From assembly GCF_044335535.1 (NCBI RefSeq), contig NZ_JBIQVZ010000003.1, forward strand, positions 372,001 to 436,000: a stretch of 64,000 nucleotides of DNA, written 5' to 3'. A program made the position numbers and the translations under genes. Source of the stretch: Mariniflexile sp044335535 (GTDB lineage: Bacteria; Bacteroidota; Bacteroidia; Flavobacteriales; Flavobacteriaceae). Under the pieces are notes generated by a model. It saw nothing but the letters and a program-made list of their open reading frames with translations, had not been told where the DNA came from and ran no database searches. This document shows positions 50,816 to 61,700 of the stretch, one piece after another. Position 1 is the first letter of the stretch. Each line of letters opens with the position of its first letter.

Positions 50816-52608
50816 TTAGTATGGTAATAATTATAAATTTTTTCGGCTCTAGACACACCAACAACAGGTTCTAACTCATCTAACTTTGCATTGGCAACAC
50901 GCTTCGCAGATTTAAAATGCTTTAGCAAGTCCACAACTGTTTTTTCACCAATGCCTGGAATTGTTTCCAGTTCAGTATTTAACGCACTTTTGCTTCGTTT
51001 ATTTCTATGGTGTTCTATACCAAAACGATGTGCTTCGTTACGTAATTGTTGTATGACTTTAAGCGTTTCGCTTTTCTTATCTAAATATAGTGGAATTGGA
51101 TCGTTTGGGTAAAATAATTCTTCTAAACGTTTTGCAATTCCGATGATTGCTATTTTTCCTCTTAATTCTAAAGCATCTAGGCTTTTTAAAGCAGATGATA
51201 ATTGTCCTTTGCCACCATCGATGATAATGAGTTGTGGTAAGGGTTGTTCTTCCTCCAGCATCCGTTTGTAACGACGGTAAACAACTTCTTCCATCGAAGC
51301 AAAATCATCTGGACCAACGACTGTTTTAATATTAAAATGCCTATAATCCTTTTTACTTGGCTTCCCGTTTCTAAAAACCACGCATGCCGCAACGGGGTTG
51401 GTGCCTTGAATATTCGAGTTATCGAAACACTCTATATGTCGTGGCTCTTCATGCAACCTTAAATCAGCTTTCATTTGTGCCATAATTCTATTGGTATGCC
51501 TATCGGGATCTACAATTTTATCTTGTTTAAAACGCTCCAAGCGGTAATATTTAGCGTTTCTAAGTGATAAGTCCAATATGTGTTTTTTATCGCCTAATTG
51601 TGGCACGGTTACCTTAATGCCTTCACCTAATTCAACTTTAAAAGGTACATAAATTTCTTTTGATTTGGAATGAAAACGCTGACGGATTTCAGTAATCGCC
51701 AACTCTAATAACTCTACGTCGGTTTCATCTAGTTTCTTCTTGATTTCCAAAGTATGCGAACGGATAATAGACCCGTAAGAAAGTTGTAAAAAATTGATAT
51801 ATCCATAGCTTTCGTCACTCATTATTGAAAACACATCTACATTGCTAATTTTAGGGTTTACAATGGTAGATTTGGCTTGGTAGTTTTCAAGAATTTCGAT
51901 TTTTTCCTTAATTTTTTGAGCTTCTTCAAAACGCATGTCTTCAGCAAGCCGTTTCATTTGAGTTTTGAACTGAGACAGGGAATCTTTGAAATTTCCTTTT
52001 AAAATTTCTTTGATATCCTTAATGTTTTTACTGTATGCTGCTTCCGTTTCAAAACCTTCACAAGGGCCTTTACAGTTTCCTAAATGGAATTCCAAACACA
52101 CTTTGTATTTGCTTGCTTCAATTTTGTTTTCAGATAAATCATAATTGCAATTCCGAAGTGTATACAAGCCTTTTATTAAATCTAACAATGTGTGAACTGT
52201 TTTCATACTGGTATAAGGCCCAAAATAATCGCTGCCATCTTTAAAAACCCTGCGGGTAGAAAACACTCTGGGGAAACGTTCATTTTTTATACAAATCCAA
52301 GGGTACGATTTGTCGTCTTTCAACATCACATTGTACTTGGGTTGATACTTTTTGATTAGGTTGTTTTCAAGTAGCAAGGCATCCGTTTCGGTATCAACAA
52401 CAATATGTTTTATCGTGACAATTTTTTTTACCAATACACGTGTTTTACCATTATCGTGTGTTTTGGTAAAATAGCTGCTAACCCGTTTCTTTAAATTCTT
52501 GGCTTTTCCAACATAAATAATCGTGCCTTCAGCATCATAATACTGGTACACACCTGGTTGATTTGGTAAGGTTTGTAATTGTATTTCTAAGGTAGGTTTA
52601 TCCATCAA
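50812..52608 (-). CDS. uvrC: Excinuclease ABC subunit C
   Basis: The 598-residue nuclease makes both incisions in nucleotide excision repair. It has an N-terminal GIY-YIG domain (PGVYQYYDAEGTIIYVGKAKNLKKRV), a cysteine cluster (CLEFHLGNCKGPCEGF) and a UVR motif (MRFEEAQKIKEKIEIL). The RNase H-like C-terminal domain has IECFDNSNIQGTNPVA and LIIDGGKGQLSSAL, and tandem helix-hairpin-helix motifs end the protein (LETIPGIGEKTVVDLLKHF). The first two codons are both Met; either may start. Its stop overlaps a leader element. Confidence 0.96.
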   Translation of the reverse strand: MMDKPTLEIQLQTLPNQPGVYQYYDAEGTIIYVGKAKNLKKRVSSYFTKTHDNGKTRVLVKKIVTIKHIVVDTETDALLLENNLIKKYQPKYNVMLKDDKSYPWICIKNERFPRVFSTRRVFKDGSDYFGPYTSMKTVHTLLDLIKGLYTLRNCNYDLSENKIEASKYKVCLEFHLGNCKGPCEGFETEAAYSKNIKDIKEILKGNFKDSLSQFKTQMKRLAEDMRFEEAQKIKEKIEILENYQAKSTIVNPKISNVDVFSIMSDESYGYINFLQLSYGSIIRSHTLEIKKKLDETDVELLELAITEIRQRFHSKSKEIYVPFKVELGEGIKVTVPQLGDKKHILDLSLRNAKYYRLERFKQDKIVDPDRHTNRIMAQMKADLRLHEEPRHIECFDNSNIQGTNPVAACVVFRNGKPSKKDYRHFNIKTVVGPDDFASMEEVVYRRYKRMLEEEQPLPQLIIIDGGKGQLSSALKSLDALELRGKIAIIGIAKRLEELFYPNDPIPLYLDKKSETLKVIQQLRNEAHRFGIEHHRNKRSKSALNTELETIPGIGEKTVVDLLKHFKSAKRVANAKLDELEPVVGVSRAEKIYNYYHTK

Positions 52609-52720
52609 TGTAAAGGTAATTATTTTAATTTTTTATTGATAAAATACACTTGTATAAATCTGTTAAACTTTTGAAGCTACACAACTATTCGTTACATTGC
52701 AGCACATTTTAAACCATAAA

Positions 52721-53146
52721 ATGAACAAGAAAATAATTGGTAGAGTTGATAAAATAGATTTTCCTAAATTAGGTCTGTTTAATATTGATGTTAAAATTGA
52801 TACAGGTGCCTATACCTCTACCATTCATTATTCTGAAATTATTGAAGAAAATAATACCTTACGATGTGTTTTTAACAGCGAAAAACATCAAAATTTTGGT
52901 AAAACTGAAATTGTTTTCGATGAGTACACCAGTACCGTTGTTAAAAGCAGTAACGGATTAAAAGAAAACCGATATAAAATAAAATCTGAAGTCATATTTT
53001 TTGGAAAAACATACAAGATTAACCTAACTTTAAGCACACGTAGTGATATGAGATTTCCTGTTTTAATTGGCAGGCAATTTTTAAAACGAAAATTTATGGT
53101 TGATGTAGATTTGGAAAATGTTTCTTACAACTTAAAAACCTTATGA
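52721..53146 (+). CDS. RimB-like retropepsin-type protease
   Basis: The protein of about 141 residues opens MNKKIIGRVDKIDFPKLGLF and carries VKIDTGAYTSTIHYSEI, where DTGA is the retropepsin-like active site. LTLSTRSDMRFPVLIGRQFLKRKFMVDV closes the fold. These are features of the ATP-dependent zinc protease/RimB family (PF05618). RimB works with RimK on glutamate tails of ribosomal protein bS6 in Pseudomonas. The ATG at 52721 was chosen over a TTG 24 bases upstream. Its stop overlaps the rimK start by four bases. Confidence 0.85.
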   Translation: MNKKIIGRVDKIDFPKLGLFNIDVKIDTGAYTSTIHYSEIIEENNTLRCVFNSEKHQNFGKTEIVFDEYTSTVVKSSNGLKENRYKIKSEVIFFGKTYKINLTLSTRSDMRFPVLIGRQFLKRKFMVDVDLENVSYNLKTL

Positions 53147-54021
53147 ACATAGTCATTTTATCTAGAAACTCAAATCTATATTCCACCGACAGACTTGTTG
53201 AAGAAGGAGAAAAAAGAGGTCATAAAATAGAAGTTATAGACCCTTTAAAATGCGATATCATTATTGAAAGGGAAAAACCAACCATTTATTATAAAGATCG
53301 TTATCTGGATTATGTAGATGCGGTTATTCCAAGAATTGGTGCTTCTATCACATTTTATGGTTGTGCTGTGGTACGTCAATTTGAAATGATGAATGTGTTT
53401 ACAATTGCTACTTCAGATGCTATACAGCGTTCAAGGGATAAATTGAGAAGCTTACAACGCTTAAGTAAGGCAGGAATAGGCATGCCTAAAACTGTTTTCA
53501 CCAACTATTCACGCGATGTTGAAGAAGTTATTGAACACGTTGGAGGCGTCCCCGTTATTATAAAATTGCTAGAAGGTACTCAAGGTCTAGGAGTGGTTTT
53601 GGCTGAAACAAAAAATGCTGCCGAATCTGTTTTAGAAGCTTTTAATGGTCTGGAAGCACGCGTTATTGTGCAAGAGTTTATCAAAGAAGCTAAGGGTGCC
53701 GATTTACGTGCTTTAATTGTTGACGGACAGGTTGTGGGTGCTATGAAACGCCAAGGGAAAGAAGGGGAGTTCCGCTCAAACTTACACCGTGGTGGTTCTG
53801 CAAACATTATCAAATTAAGTGAAGCCGAATTGCGCTTAGCTACCAACGCCTCTCGGGTACTTAAACTTCCTGTTTGTGGGGTTGATATGCTGCAATCCGC
53901 ACGAGGACCATTGCTTTTAGAGGTAAATTCTACCCCTGGTTTAGAAGGTATTGAGGAAGCCACTGGAAAAAATATTGCTAAAAGTATTATTACCTATATA
54001 GAACGCAATAAACGTCGTTAA
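53143..54021 (+). CDS. rimK: RimK family ATP-grasp ligase
   Basis: The 292-residue protein begins MNIVILSRNSNLYSTDRLVE and has the substrate region YVDAVIPRIGASITFYGCAVVRQFE. The ATP-grasp core contains VIIKLLEGTQGLGVVL, VIVQEFIKEAKGADLRALIVD and VNSTPGLEGIEEATGKNIA with the metal-binding residues. RimK adds glutamates to the bS6 C-terminus, or in relatives builds poly-glutamate and peptide-like products. It is translationally coupled to the protease gene (ATGA overlap) and followed by an M14 deacylase two bases later. Confidence 0.92.
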   Translation: MNIVILSRNSNLYSTDRLVEEGEKRGHKIEVIDPLKCDIIIEREKPTIYYKDRYLDYVDAVIPRIGASITFYGCAVVRQFEMMNVFTIATSDAIQRSRDKLRSLQRLSKAGIGMPKTVFTNYSRDVEEVIEHVGGVPVIIKLLEGTQGLGVVLAETKNAAESVLEAFNGLEARVIVQEFIKEAKGADLRALIVDGQVVGAMKRQGKEGEFRSNLHRGGSANIIKLSEAELRLATNASRVLKLPVCGVDMLQSARGPLLLEVNSTPGLEGIEEATGKNIAKSIITYIERNKRR

Positions 54022-54023
54022 GC

Positions 54024-54995
54024 ATGACATTAGTAAACAACATTTTAACCATTCTTGATACAAAAATATATCCTGGAGAAAGCAAGGAGATTGATTTTGA
54101 TGTTGCCAATCTGCATACTTCTTCATCAGTAAACGTTCCTATAATTATTGAACGTGCTAAAAAGCCAGGACCTATTGTATTATTTACAGCTGGTATTCAT
54201 GGAGACGAAGTTAATGGTGTTGAAATTGTAAGACAACTTATAGCCAATGGTATTAATAAACCTAAAATTGGCACTATTATTTGTATGCCTATTATTAATA
54301 TTTTCGGCTTTATAAACTTAAAACGCGAATTTCCCGATGGTAGGGATTTAAATAGGGTGTTTCCTGGTACTGTTGATGGCTCGTTGGCCAGTAGGGTTGC
54401 CCATAAATTAATACATGGTGTGATACCTTGTGTGGATTGCATTATTGATTTCCATACAGGTGGTTCGGGGAGGTTTAATGCACCACAAATACGTATAAGT
54501 AAAGAAAACAGACATCTAAACGAACTGGCTAAAGTGTTTGCAGCACCTTTTGTGTTATACTCTAAAAATTTAAATAAATCGTTTAGAAATACTTGTTATA
54601 AATTAGGTAAATCCATGTTGCTTTTTGAAGGAGGTAAATCGTTTCATATCGATGAGAATATTACTAACCAAGGTGTTAATGGATCCAAACGGGTTTTGAA
54701 ACATTTAGGAATGTTAAATACTAATTCTAAAGTAACAAAACCAAAAAAGGACACGGTATTCATTAACGAAAGTCGATGGCAACGTGCCAGTTTTTCGGGT
54801 ATGTTTAGAGCAACCATTGCTATTGGGAGCCATGTTAAGAAAGGAGATGTTTTAGGATACATTACTGATCCTTACGGCAAATTAAACCAAGCCGTAAAAG
54901 CACCGAATTCTGGCTATATTATTAATGTAAACGAATTGCCTATTGTGTATCAAGGGGATGCTTTATTTCATATTTCAACAAAACTTAAACGTTAA
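54024..54995 (+). CDS. Succinylglutamate desuccinylase/aspartoacylase family protein
   Basis: The 323-residue M14-type zinc hydrolase has TAGIHGDEVNGVEIVR (zinc His and Glu, residues 55-70), PDGRDLNRVFPG, IIDFHTGGSGRFNAP with the third ligand and LFEGGKSFHIDENI with the catalytic Glu. The C-terminal part (GSHVKKGDVLGYITDPYGKL) is a biotinyl-lipoyl-like beta domain. Family members remove acyl groups from amino acids. It follows rimK by two bases, suggesting that it trims what RimK adds; that role is inferred. Confidence 0.9.
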   Translation: MTLVNNILTILDTKIYPGESKEIDFDVANLHTSSSVNVPIIIERAKKPGPIVLFTAGIHGDEVNGVEIVRQLIANGINKPKIGTIICMPIINIFGFINLKREFPDGRDLNRVFPGTVDGSLASRVAHKLIHGVIPCVDCIIDFHTGGSGRFNAPQIRISKENRHLNELAKVFAAPFVLYSKNLNKSFRNTCYKLGKSMLLFEGGKSFHIDENITNQGVNGSKRVLKHLGMLNTNSKVTKPKKDTVFINESRWQRASFSGMFRATIAIGSHVKKGDVLGYITDPYGKLNQAVKAPNSGYIINVNELPIVYQGDALFHISTKLKR

Positions 54996-55002
54996 AAGCA
55001 AC

Positions 55003-55566
55003 ATGCTTAAAGCCGAATTACGAAAAAAATATAAAGCTCTTCGTAGTGCCATGTCGGCAAATCAAATTGACAATTTAAGTATGGGAATTGCCAATCAACT
55101 TTTAAAATTACCTATTTGGGAACATTTATTCTACCATATTTTTTTATCTATTGAAGAACAAAAAGAAGTAAGTACCGATTATATTCTGAATATTTTATCG
55201 GGTAAGGACAAGAACATTCTTATTTCAAAAAGTGATTTTGAAACGGGCTTCATGACGCACTATCTTTTAACCGACAATACCGTTATTAAAAAGAACCACT
55301 ATAACATACCTGAACCTGTCGATGGTATTGAGATTTCAAACCATAAAATAGACGTTGTTTTTATACCGCTTTTAGCTTTTGATATCAAAGGAGGCCGTGT
55401 CGGTTATGGCAAAGGTTTTTACGATCGGTTTTTAGCCGAATGCAAACCCGAAACCATTAAAATTGGGCTGTCTTTCTTTGAGCCTGAAGTTGAAATCGCG
55501 GATGTATTTGAAAGTGATATTAAGTTGGATTACTGTGTAACGCCAAATGAAATTTATAAATTTTAA
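55003..55566 (+). CDS. 5-formyltetrahydrofolate cyclo-ligase
   Basis: The protein of about 187 residues contains LRKKYKALRSAMS near the start and the signature FDIKGGRVGYGKGFYDRFL that binds folate and ATP, plus IGLSFFEPEVEIADVF. It turns 5-formyl-THF into 5,10-methenyl-THF. The ATG at 55003 replaces a longer in-frame start that would lie inside the M14 gene. It is the last gene of the rim cluster transcript. Confidence 0.9.
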   Translation: MLKAELRKKYKALRSAMSANQIDNLSMGIANQLLKLPIWEHLFYHIFLSIEEQKEVSTDYILNILSGKDKNILISKSDFETGFMTHYLLTDNTVIKKNHYNIPEPVDGIEISNHKIDVVFIPLLAFDIKGGRVGYGKGFYDRFLAECKPETIKIGLSFFEPEVEIADVFESDIKLDYCVTPNEIYKF

Positions 55567-55688
55567 TTTAGTACATGACAAAAGCTGAAGCGTGTCGCAT
55601 TAAATCTCGACCTCTTCTTTATTTATATAGCTTCGATAAGCTCCTCACACCTGATTATATTTGAATTGTTATCATGTGCTAAAAAATT

Positions 55689-57596
55689 TTATTTGACACA
55701 ATTCTCACAATACGTTTCCCTTAAGTAATCATTCTGTAATAGTTGAAACGTTACGCCCCCTTTATCAATGGAGTTAAACAATTTACAATAGCGCTCTCTA
55801 TTTATGTTAATAGCATTTAACATAATGGTTCTGTAGTTTGGATCTTGTGTTAAATCGTTATCAATCAATGTGAGATTTAAATAATAAAATAACAAATCTT
55901 CGTTGATATCTATGCTTTTTGCTTTGTCTTCCAGCAGCTTAACAGATAAGTCTGTATTTGCATAATAGCTGAAAAATTGAGCTAAACTTAAATAATCATA
56001 ATCTGATAATGGAAAATTAGTATAGTGACTGTTAATAAAAGCAACCGATTTATCCTTGTTTTCATAATCCCTTTCACGCATTAAATTTTCAGCCTTTATA
56101 ATATGAAAATTGACCAGCATTCTATCAATTAGAGAACTGTGAATTTTATAATTTTTTAAAGCATTGATTTGGTTTTTGAGTTTTGTTTCTTCAATTTGTA
56201 TGGCTTTGTGACGCCACAATTTTATCGCAATCGCAGTTATATTATATTTCACTTCACCGTCTTTTGGCGCTAACTTTTCTAATTCCAACAATTCATTATA
56301 TACAATTAAAGACTGTCTAATATCTAATGCAGCCCGAAAAGCAGAGTTTTTATTAAATATTTTAACGAATTTGGATTGTTTAGGAACCTCCATTTTTTTT
56401 AAGAAATCGGGCTCTATTTCTTTAGTTTTCATTTTTTCGAAAATAGAGTTTTGAATTTCTAAAGCCTCATTTATATCTCCTAATTTTATAGAAGCGTTAA
56501 ATTTGTTCATCAATTCGTTTGGAGACATATTTACATATTTATCTATCCTTTCTAACTCCAATTCTAAAACTGCTTTTCTATGATTTTTTAAAATAGGCTC
56601 TAATTCTTCAGAAAGAGCACCGTTTAATTTTCCTTTGATTTGAGTTTTTGATAATGCTTTTAAATCTTCATGTTTTGTTCCTTTAATATCATTCAAAAAT
56701 TCGACCCAATTTTCAGATGAAGAAACGTCTGTTTGTATGGTTGGCTTTTGAAAACTTTGTAACGCAGCAACTATACTATTAGCTCGCAGTTTTTGAAGTT
56801 CTAAGTTGCGTTCAATACGACCTTCTACAGAAGAATATGCTTTAATTTTAATGGTTTTTATATTAAAATCGGTTAACCTTAAAGAATCATAAATGGGTTT
56901 GATATCTTCCTGTGAATATTCTGCTTTATTTTTTTTAAATGGTATTTTAAATTTTAACGTTTTATTGCTTATAACAACTTCATTATCACTAATTGTCTTA
57001 ATCTGTTTTGGATTGTAGGTTAAAGAATCTAAATACATGCCCATATCCAATAAATCCCAAGGATAGGATTCTAAATGGTAAATCCAATAATATTTACATA
57101 AATTATTGTTAGTTAAAAATAAAATATTGAACTCTAATACTTTATTTATTAATGAATTAGATATTTTTCCAATGTTTACGCGGAATAGATTTTCTCCAAC
57201 AGGCTTTAGCCCGCTTTTTAATTTTGAGGTATAAACAGGCTGAAGTAACTCTCCTTTTATTTGTGGATTTCCAATGATTATTTCATCACAATCATAAATC
57301 TCTTTTGAAACGATGTCTATTGCAAGTCCATCTTTTTGGTTCTTAAATAACTTATTGAACCAGACTTTATCATTTACTTGAAAGTATAAATTGCTTTGTT
57401 CCCTTATAATTGAAAACTGAACTTCTTTTGGTTTTTGATTAAATGTTTGAAAACACTGCTGGCAAACAATATCTCTATCATTTCCAGGAAAAACAATACC
57501 AAACGTGTTTTGAGCATTAAGTATCGTAAAATTGAAGATTATGAGAGAGATTACTAAGGGAAGGCTGTACTTATTCAACGGATTTTTTTTGTGCAT
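55689..57596 (-). CDS. Secreted protein with OmpA-like segment, function unknown
   Basis: The 635-residue protein has a signal peptide (residues 10-28, ending ILNAQ). The N-terminal part holds two CxxC-like pairs (VCQQCF near residue 44). One segment FNIKTIKIKAYSSVEGRIERNLELQKLRANSIVAAL (about residues 244-279) resembles the OmpA peptidoglycan-binding motif. The rest is helical, like tetratricopeptide-type scaffolds, and ends RETYCENCVK with a second CxxC. I do not recognise the whole. It is monocistronic. Confidence 0.65.
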   Translation of the reverse strand: MHKKNPLNKYSLPLVISLIIFNFTILNAQNTFGIVFPGNDRDIVCQQCFQTFNQKPKEVQFSIIREQSNLYFQVNDKVWFNKLFKNQKDGLAIDIVSKEIYDCDEIIIGNPQIKGELLQPVYTSKLKSGLKPVGENLFRVNIGKISNSLINKVLEFNILFLTNNNLCKYYWIYHLESYPWDLLDMGMYLDSLTYNPKQIKTISDNEVVISNKTLKFKIPFKKNKAEYSQEDIKPIYDSLRLTDFNIKTIKIKAYSSVEGRIERNLELQKLRANSIVAALQSFQKPTIQTDVSSSENWVEFLNDIKGTKHEDLKALSKTQIKGKLNGALSEELEPILKNHRKAVLELELERIDKYVNMSPNELMNKFNASIKLGDINEALEIQNSIFEKMKTKEIEPDFLKKMEVPKQSKFVKIFNKNSAFRAALDIRQSLIVYNELLELEKLAPKDGEVKYNITAIAIKLWRHKAIQIEETKLKNQINALKNYKIHSSLIDRMLVNFHIIKAENLMRERDYENKDKSVAFINSHYTNFPLSDYDYLSLAQFFSYYANTDLSVKLLEDKAKSIDINEDLLFYYLNLTLIDNDLTQDPNYRTIMLNAININRERYCKLFNSIDKGGVTFQLLQNDYLRETYCENCVK

Positions 57597-57664
57597 TTTG
57601 AAACATCAAATTAACGCTTCAATTTATAAAAAAAACTTACAGTTATGCGTTTTAAATAAAAAAA

Positions 57665-58285
57665 CTACTTTTTCGGAAACGCCCTCTTATTAAAAACAAT
57701 AAGCATAATAAAGCCCGTGCTTATAGATACATCGGCAATGTTAAAAACAGGCTCAAAAAAGTTGAAACGTTTACCACCACCAAAAGGGAACCATTCGGGG
57801 ATATCTAATTCAATCAACGGAAAGTAAAGCATATCTACCACCTTGCCGTGCAACAGCGTATCGTAACCTCCTGCTTCGGGCAAAAATGTAGCTACTTGGC
57901 TAAAACTGTCATCAAACAAAACGCCATAAAAGACAGAATCTATAATATTCCCCAAAGCACCTGCAAATATTAGGGCGATAGATAGTATCAATATCTTGGA
58001 CCCTTTTTTTCTTGTGGCATCGTATAACCAATAGCCAATACCAAAAATAGCAACAATTCTAAACACCGTTAAGAATATTTTAGCAGAACGATTAGAAATA
58101 AAAGATACAAAATCGCTAATTTTTGTTCCCCAAGCCATGCCATCATTTTCAATAAAATAGATTTGAAACCAGCTAAATACCTCAATATTTTCCTGAAGTT
58201 TAAAATGGGTTTTTATATATATTTTACTTATTTGATCGATTAGTAAAATAATGATAATTAGAACGGTTGACTTTTTTAACGACAT
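57665..58285 (-). CDS. lspA: Signal peptidase II (lipoprotein)
   Basis: The 206-residue inner-membrane aspartyl protease removes signal peptides from lipidated prolipoproteins. It has four membrane helices. The catalytic aspartates are in ALGNIIDSVFYG and HGKVVDMLYFPL, and FYGVL/NIADVSISTG is also present. It is slightly longer than the E. coli enzyme, with an insert of about 30 residues (SQVATFLPEAGGYDTL), as in other Bacteroidota. It lies in the usual ileS-dksA-lspA order. Confidence 0.94.
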   Translation of the reverse strand: MSLKKSTVLIIIILLIDQISKIYIKTHFKLQENIEVFSWFQIYFIENDGMAWGTKISDFVSFISNRSAKIFLTVFRIVAIFGIGYWLYDATRKKGSKILILSIALIFAGALGNIIDSVFYGVLFDDSFSQVATFLPEAGGYDTLLHGKVVDMLYFPLIELDIPEWFPFGGGKRFNFFEPVFNIADVSISTGFIMLIVFNKRAFPKK

Positions 58286-58340
58286 AAAGAAATTTACGAA
58301 TTATGATTTACGATTTTAAAATCTTATCATCTAACTAAAT

Positions 58341-58384
58341 AAAAAAACGTCTCAAGCCCAGTACGCATCGGGAGAGACGTTTAA
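58341..58384 (-). terminator. Terminator after the dksA-like gene
   Basis: AAACGTCTC and GAGACGTTT bracket a loop of about 22 bases, with a T run on the minus-strand side. It lies between the DksA-like gene and lspA. Confidence 0.75.
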
Positions 58385-58402
58385 ATATTTGCTTAAATCA
58401 TA

Positions 58403-58783
58403 TTATTGCATGTTTTTTGCTTCAATACTTAAAGTGGCATGAGGTACTAATTTTAAACGCTCTTTAGCAATTAACTTACCAGTAACCCTACAAACGCCGT
58501 ACGTTTTGTTTTCTATTCTAATAAGTGCATTTTTTAAATCGCGAATAAACTTTTCTTGTCTAATAGCTAATTGCGAATTAGACTCTTTACTCATTACTTC
58601 GCTTCCTTCATCAAAAGCTTTAAAAGTAGGCGACGTATCTTCTGTACCATTACTATGGTCGTTCATATATGCACTTTTAATAAGCTCTAAATCATGTTGT
58701 GCTTTTACTATTTTCTCTTGTATTAGCGTTTTAAATTCGGCTAAATCAGCATCAGAATATCTTACATTTAAATCTAAACTCAT
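58403..58783 (-). CDS. TraR/DksA family protein
   Basis: The 126-residue protein has a helical coiled-coil (DADLAEFKTLIQEKIVKAQHDLELIKSAY) and the DksA-type end KTYGVCRVTGKLIAKERLKLVPHATLSIEAKN. Only one cysteine remains of the four-Cys zinc finger. This form is common in Bacteroidota. DksA proteins enter the RNA polymerase channel and act with ppGpp. It sits four bases after ileS, in the same transcript as lspA. Confidence 0.85.
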   Translation of the reverse strand: MSLDLNVRYSDADLAEFKTLIQEKIVKAQHDLELIKSAYMNDHSNGTEDTSPTFKAFDEGSEVMSKESNSQLAIRQEKFIRDLKNALIRIENKTYGVCRVTGKLIAKERLKLVPHATLSIEAKNMQ

Positions 58784-58787
58784 AATT

Positions 58788-61700
58788 TCAATGTTTTTGT
58801 ATGTACAATTTGGTATTTACATCATCAAAAGCAATTTCTATACCATTATCTAATTTGTCAATAATTTCAAGGTCTTCAGTTAGTGTTTCTGCTTTAATAT
58901 ACGACATATTTGTATTTATAGCCGTTACAATATGAGCATCATTTTGCAATGTAACATCTATTCTATCGGTTACTTCAAACCCTGAATCTTTGCGTAAATT
59001 CTGGATACGATTAACAAGTTCTCTGGCAACACCTTCCATTCGTAAATCTTCCGAAATTGTTACGTCTAAAGCAACTGTTAAATTTCCTTCGTTTGCAACC
59101 AACCAACCTTCAATATCTTGTGATGTAATTTCTACATCATCTAGGGCTAAAGTTATATTTTTTCCATTAACTTCAATATCTAAAACACCATTTTGTTCTA
59201 TTTTGTTAATATCTTCTGCCGAAAAGTTAGTAACTTCTGCTGCAATGGCTTTCATTTCTTTTCCAAAACGAGGCCCCAAGGTTTTGAAATTAGGTTTTAT
59301 TTGTTTTACCAATATCTCTGAAGCCTCTTCTAGCAACTCAATTTCCTTAACGTTAACTTCATGTTTTATTAAATCCGAAACAGCTAAAATCTCTTCTTTT
59401 TGCTGTTTGCTAGTAACAGGAATCATGATTTTTTGAAGCGGTTGACGCACTTTTATCTTTTCTTTAGCTCTTAACGACAATACTAGTGATGATATTGTTT
59501 GCGCAGCTTCCATTTTGCGTTCTAAACTTTTATCTACAAATGCCGAATCATGCACTGGGAAATTTGCTAAATGAACACTTTCAAAAGACTCTTTATTGGT
59601 AACTGAATTCAAATCCAAATACAACCTATCCATAAAGAATGGTGCAATTGGCGCACCCAACTTCGCAATGGTTTCCATACACGTATAAAGCGTTTGGTAA
59701 GCCGAAATTTTATCTTGTTGGTAATCACCTTTCCAAAAACGTCTTCTGCTTAAACGCACATACCAGTTACTCAAATAATCTTGTGTAAAATCCGAAATGA
59801 CCCTAGCTGCCTTTGTTGGCTCATAGTCTGCATAATATGCATCCACTTTCTTAATCAAAGTATGTAATTCCGAAAGTATCCAACGGTCTATTTCTGGGCG
59901 TTCATTTATAGGAATATCAGTTTCAGCATACGTGAAGCTATCTAGATTTGCATATAGTTGAAAGAACGAATAGGTATTGTAAAGCGTTCCAAAAAATTTA
60001 CGTTTTACTTCTTCAATACCTTCTGCATCGAATTTTAAATTATCCCAAGGGTTGGCATTAGCAATCATGTACCAACGGGTAGCGTCGGCACCGTAATTTC
60101 CTAATGTTTCAAAAGGATCTACAGCATTACCTAAACGCTTGGACATTTTTTGTCCGTTTTTATCTAAAACCAATCCATTAGACACCACATTTTTATAGGC
60201 AACCGAATCGAAAACCATGGAGGCAATAGCATGAAGCGTATAGAACCAACCACGTGTTTGATCGACACCTTCGGCAATAAAATCGGCTGGATATGACGTT
60301 CCTTTGTCAATTAACGCTTTGTTTTCAAATGGGTAATGCCATTGAGCGTACGGCATGGAGCCTGAATCGAACCAAACATCTATTAAATCGCTTTCGCGTT
60401 TCATTGGTTTTCCTGAAGCCGAAACTAATACAATGGCATCTACAATGTTTTTATGTAAATCTATTTTGGCGTAGTTTTCTTCAGAATTGTTGCCAACTTC
60501 AAAATCTTCAAAAATGTCTTTTGAAAGCACACCTGCTGAAACCGCTTTTTGCATTTCGTTTTTCAACTCTTCAACCGAACCGATACATAGTTCTTCCTTG
60601 CCATCTTCGGTTCTCCAGATAGGCAATGGAATGCCCCAATAGCGTGAGCGAGATAAATTCCAATCGTTCGCATTTGCCAACCAATTACCAAAACGACCCG
60701 TTCCTGTGGCTTTTGGTTTCCAATTGATGGTTTCATTCAATTCGAACATGCGATTTTTTACATCGGTTACTTTAATAAACCAAGAATCTAAGGGGTAATA
60801 AAGAATGGGTTTATCGGTTCTCCAACAATTGGGGTAACTGTGTTTATATTTTTCAACCTTAAAGGCTTTGTTTTCTTCTTTTAATTTAATGGCAATCTCC
60901 ACATCTACCGAACGCTCTGGCGCTTCACCATCGTTGTAATACTCGTTTTTAACATATTTACCGGCATACTCTCCCATTTCTGGTCTGAACTTGCCTTGTA
61001 AATCCACCAATGGCACTAAATTGCCATATTCATCTTTTACCAACATAGGTGGAACTTCTGGCACGGCTTCTTTGGCAACTTTAGCATCATCTGCACCAAA
61101 TGTTGGCGCTGTATGAACGATTCCTGTACCGTCCTCAGTGGTTACGAAATCTCCTGAAATGACTCTAAAAGCGTTTTCTGGATTATCGTTTGGAAGTGCG
61201 TATGGTAATAATTGCTCGTATTTTATACCAACTAAATCTTTACCTAAACAGTCTCCAATAATTCTATATGGAATTTTTTTATCATCAGCTTTGTAGTCTA
61301 ATAATTCTGCTTTTGTATCAACTTGATTGAATTTTCCAGAAAATTGATAATTAACCAGTTTTTTTGCTAAAATCACACGGACTGGTTCAAACGTGTATTG
61401 GTTATAGGTTTCAACCAACACATAGTCTATTTTAGGTCCAACAGTTAAAGCCGTATTACTTGGTAAGGTCCAAGGAGTCGTCGTCCAAGCTAAAAAGTAA
61501 ATATCACCTTCATTTTGTAAAAAATCTGGTAACGATTCTGGTTTTGCTTTGAATTGGGCTACAACCGTGGTATCCGTCACATCTTGATAAGTCCCCGGTT
61601 GGTTTAACTCGTGCGAGCTTAATCCGGTTCCTGCTTTTGGGGAATAAGGTTGTATTGTGTAACCTTTGTACAACAAGTTTTTGTCATAAATCTGTTTTAG

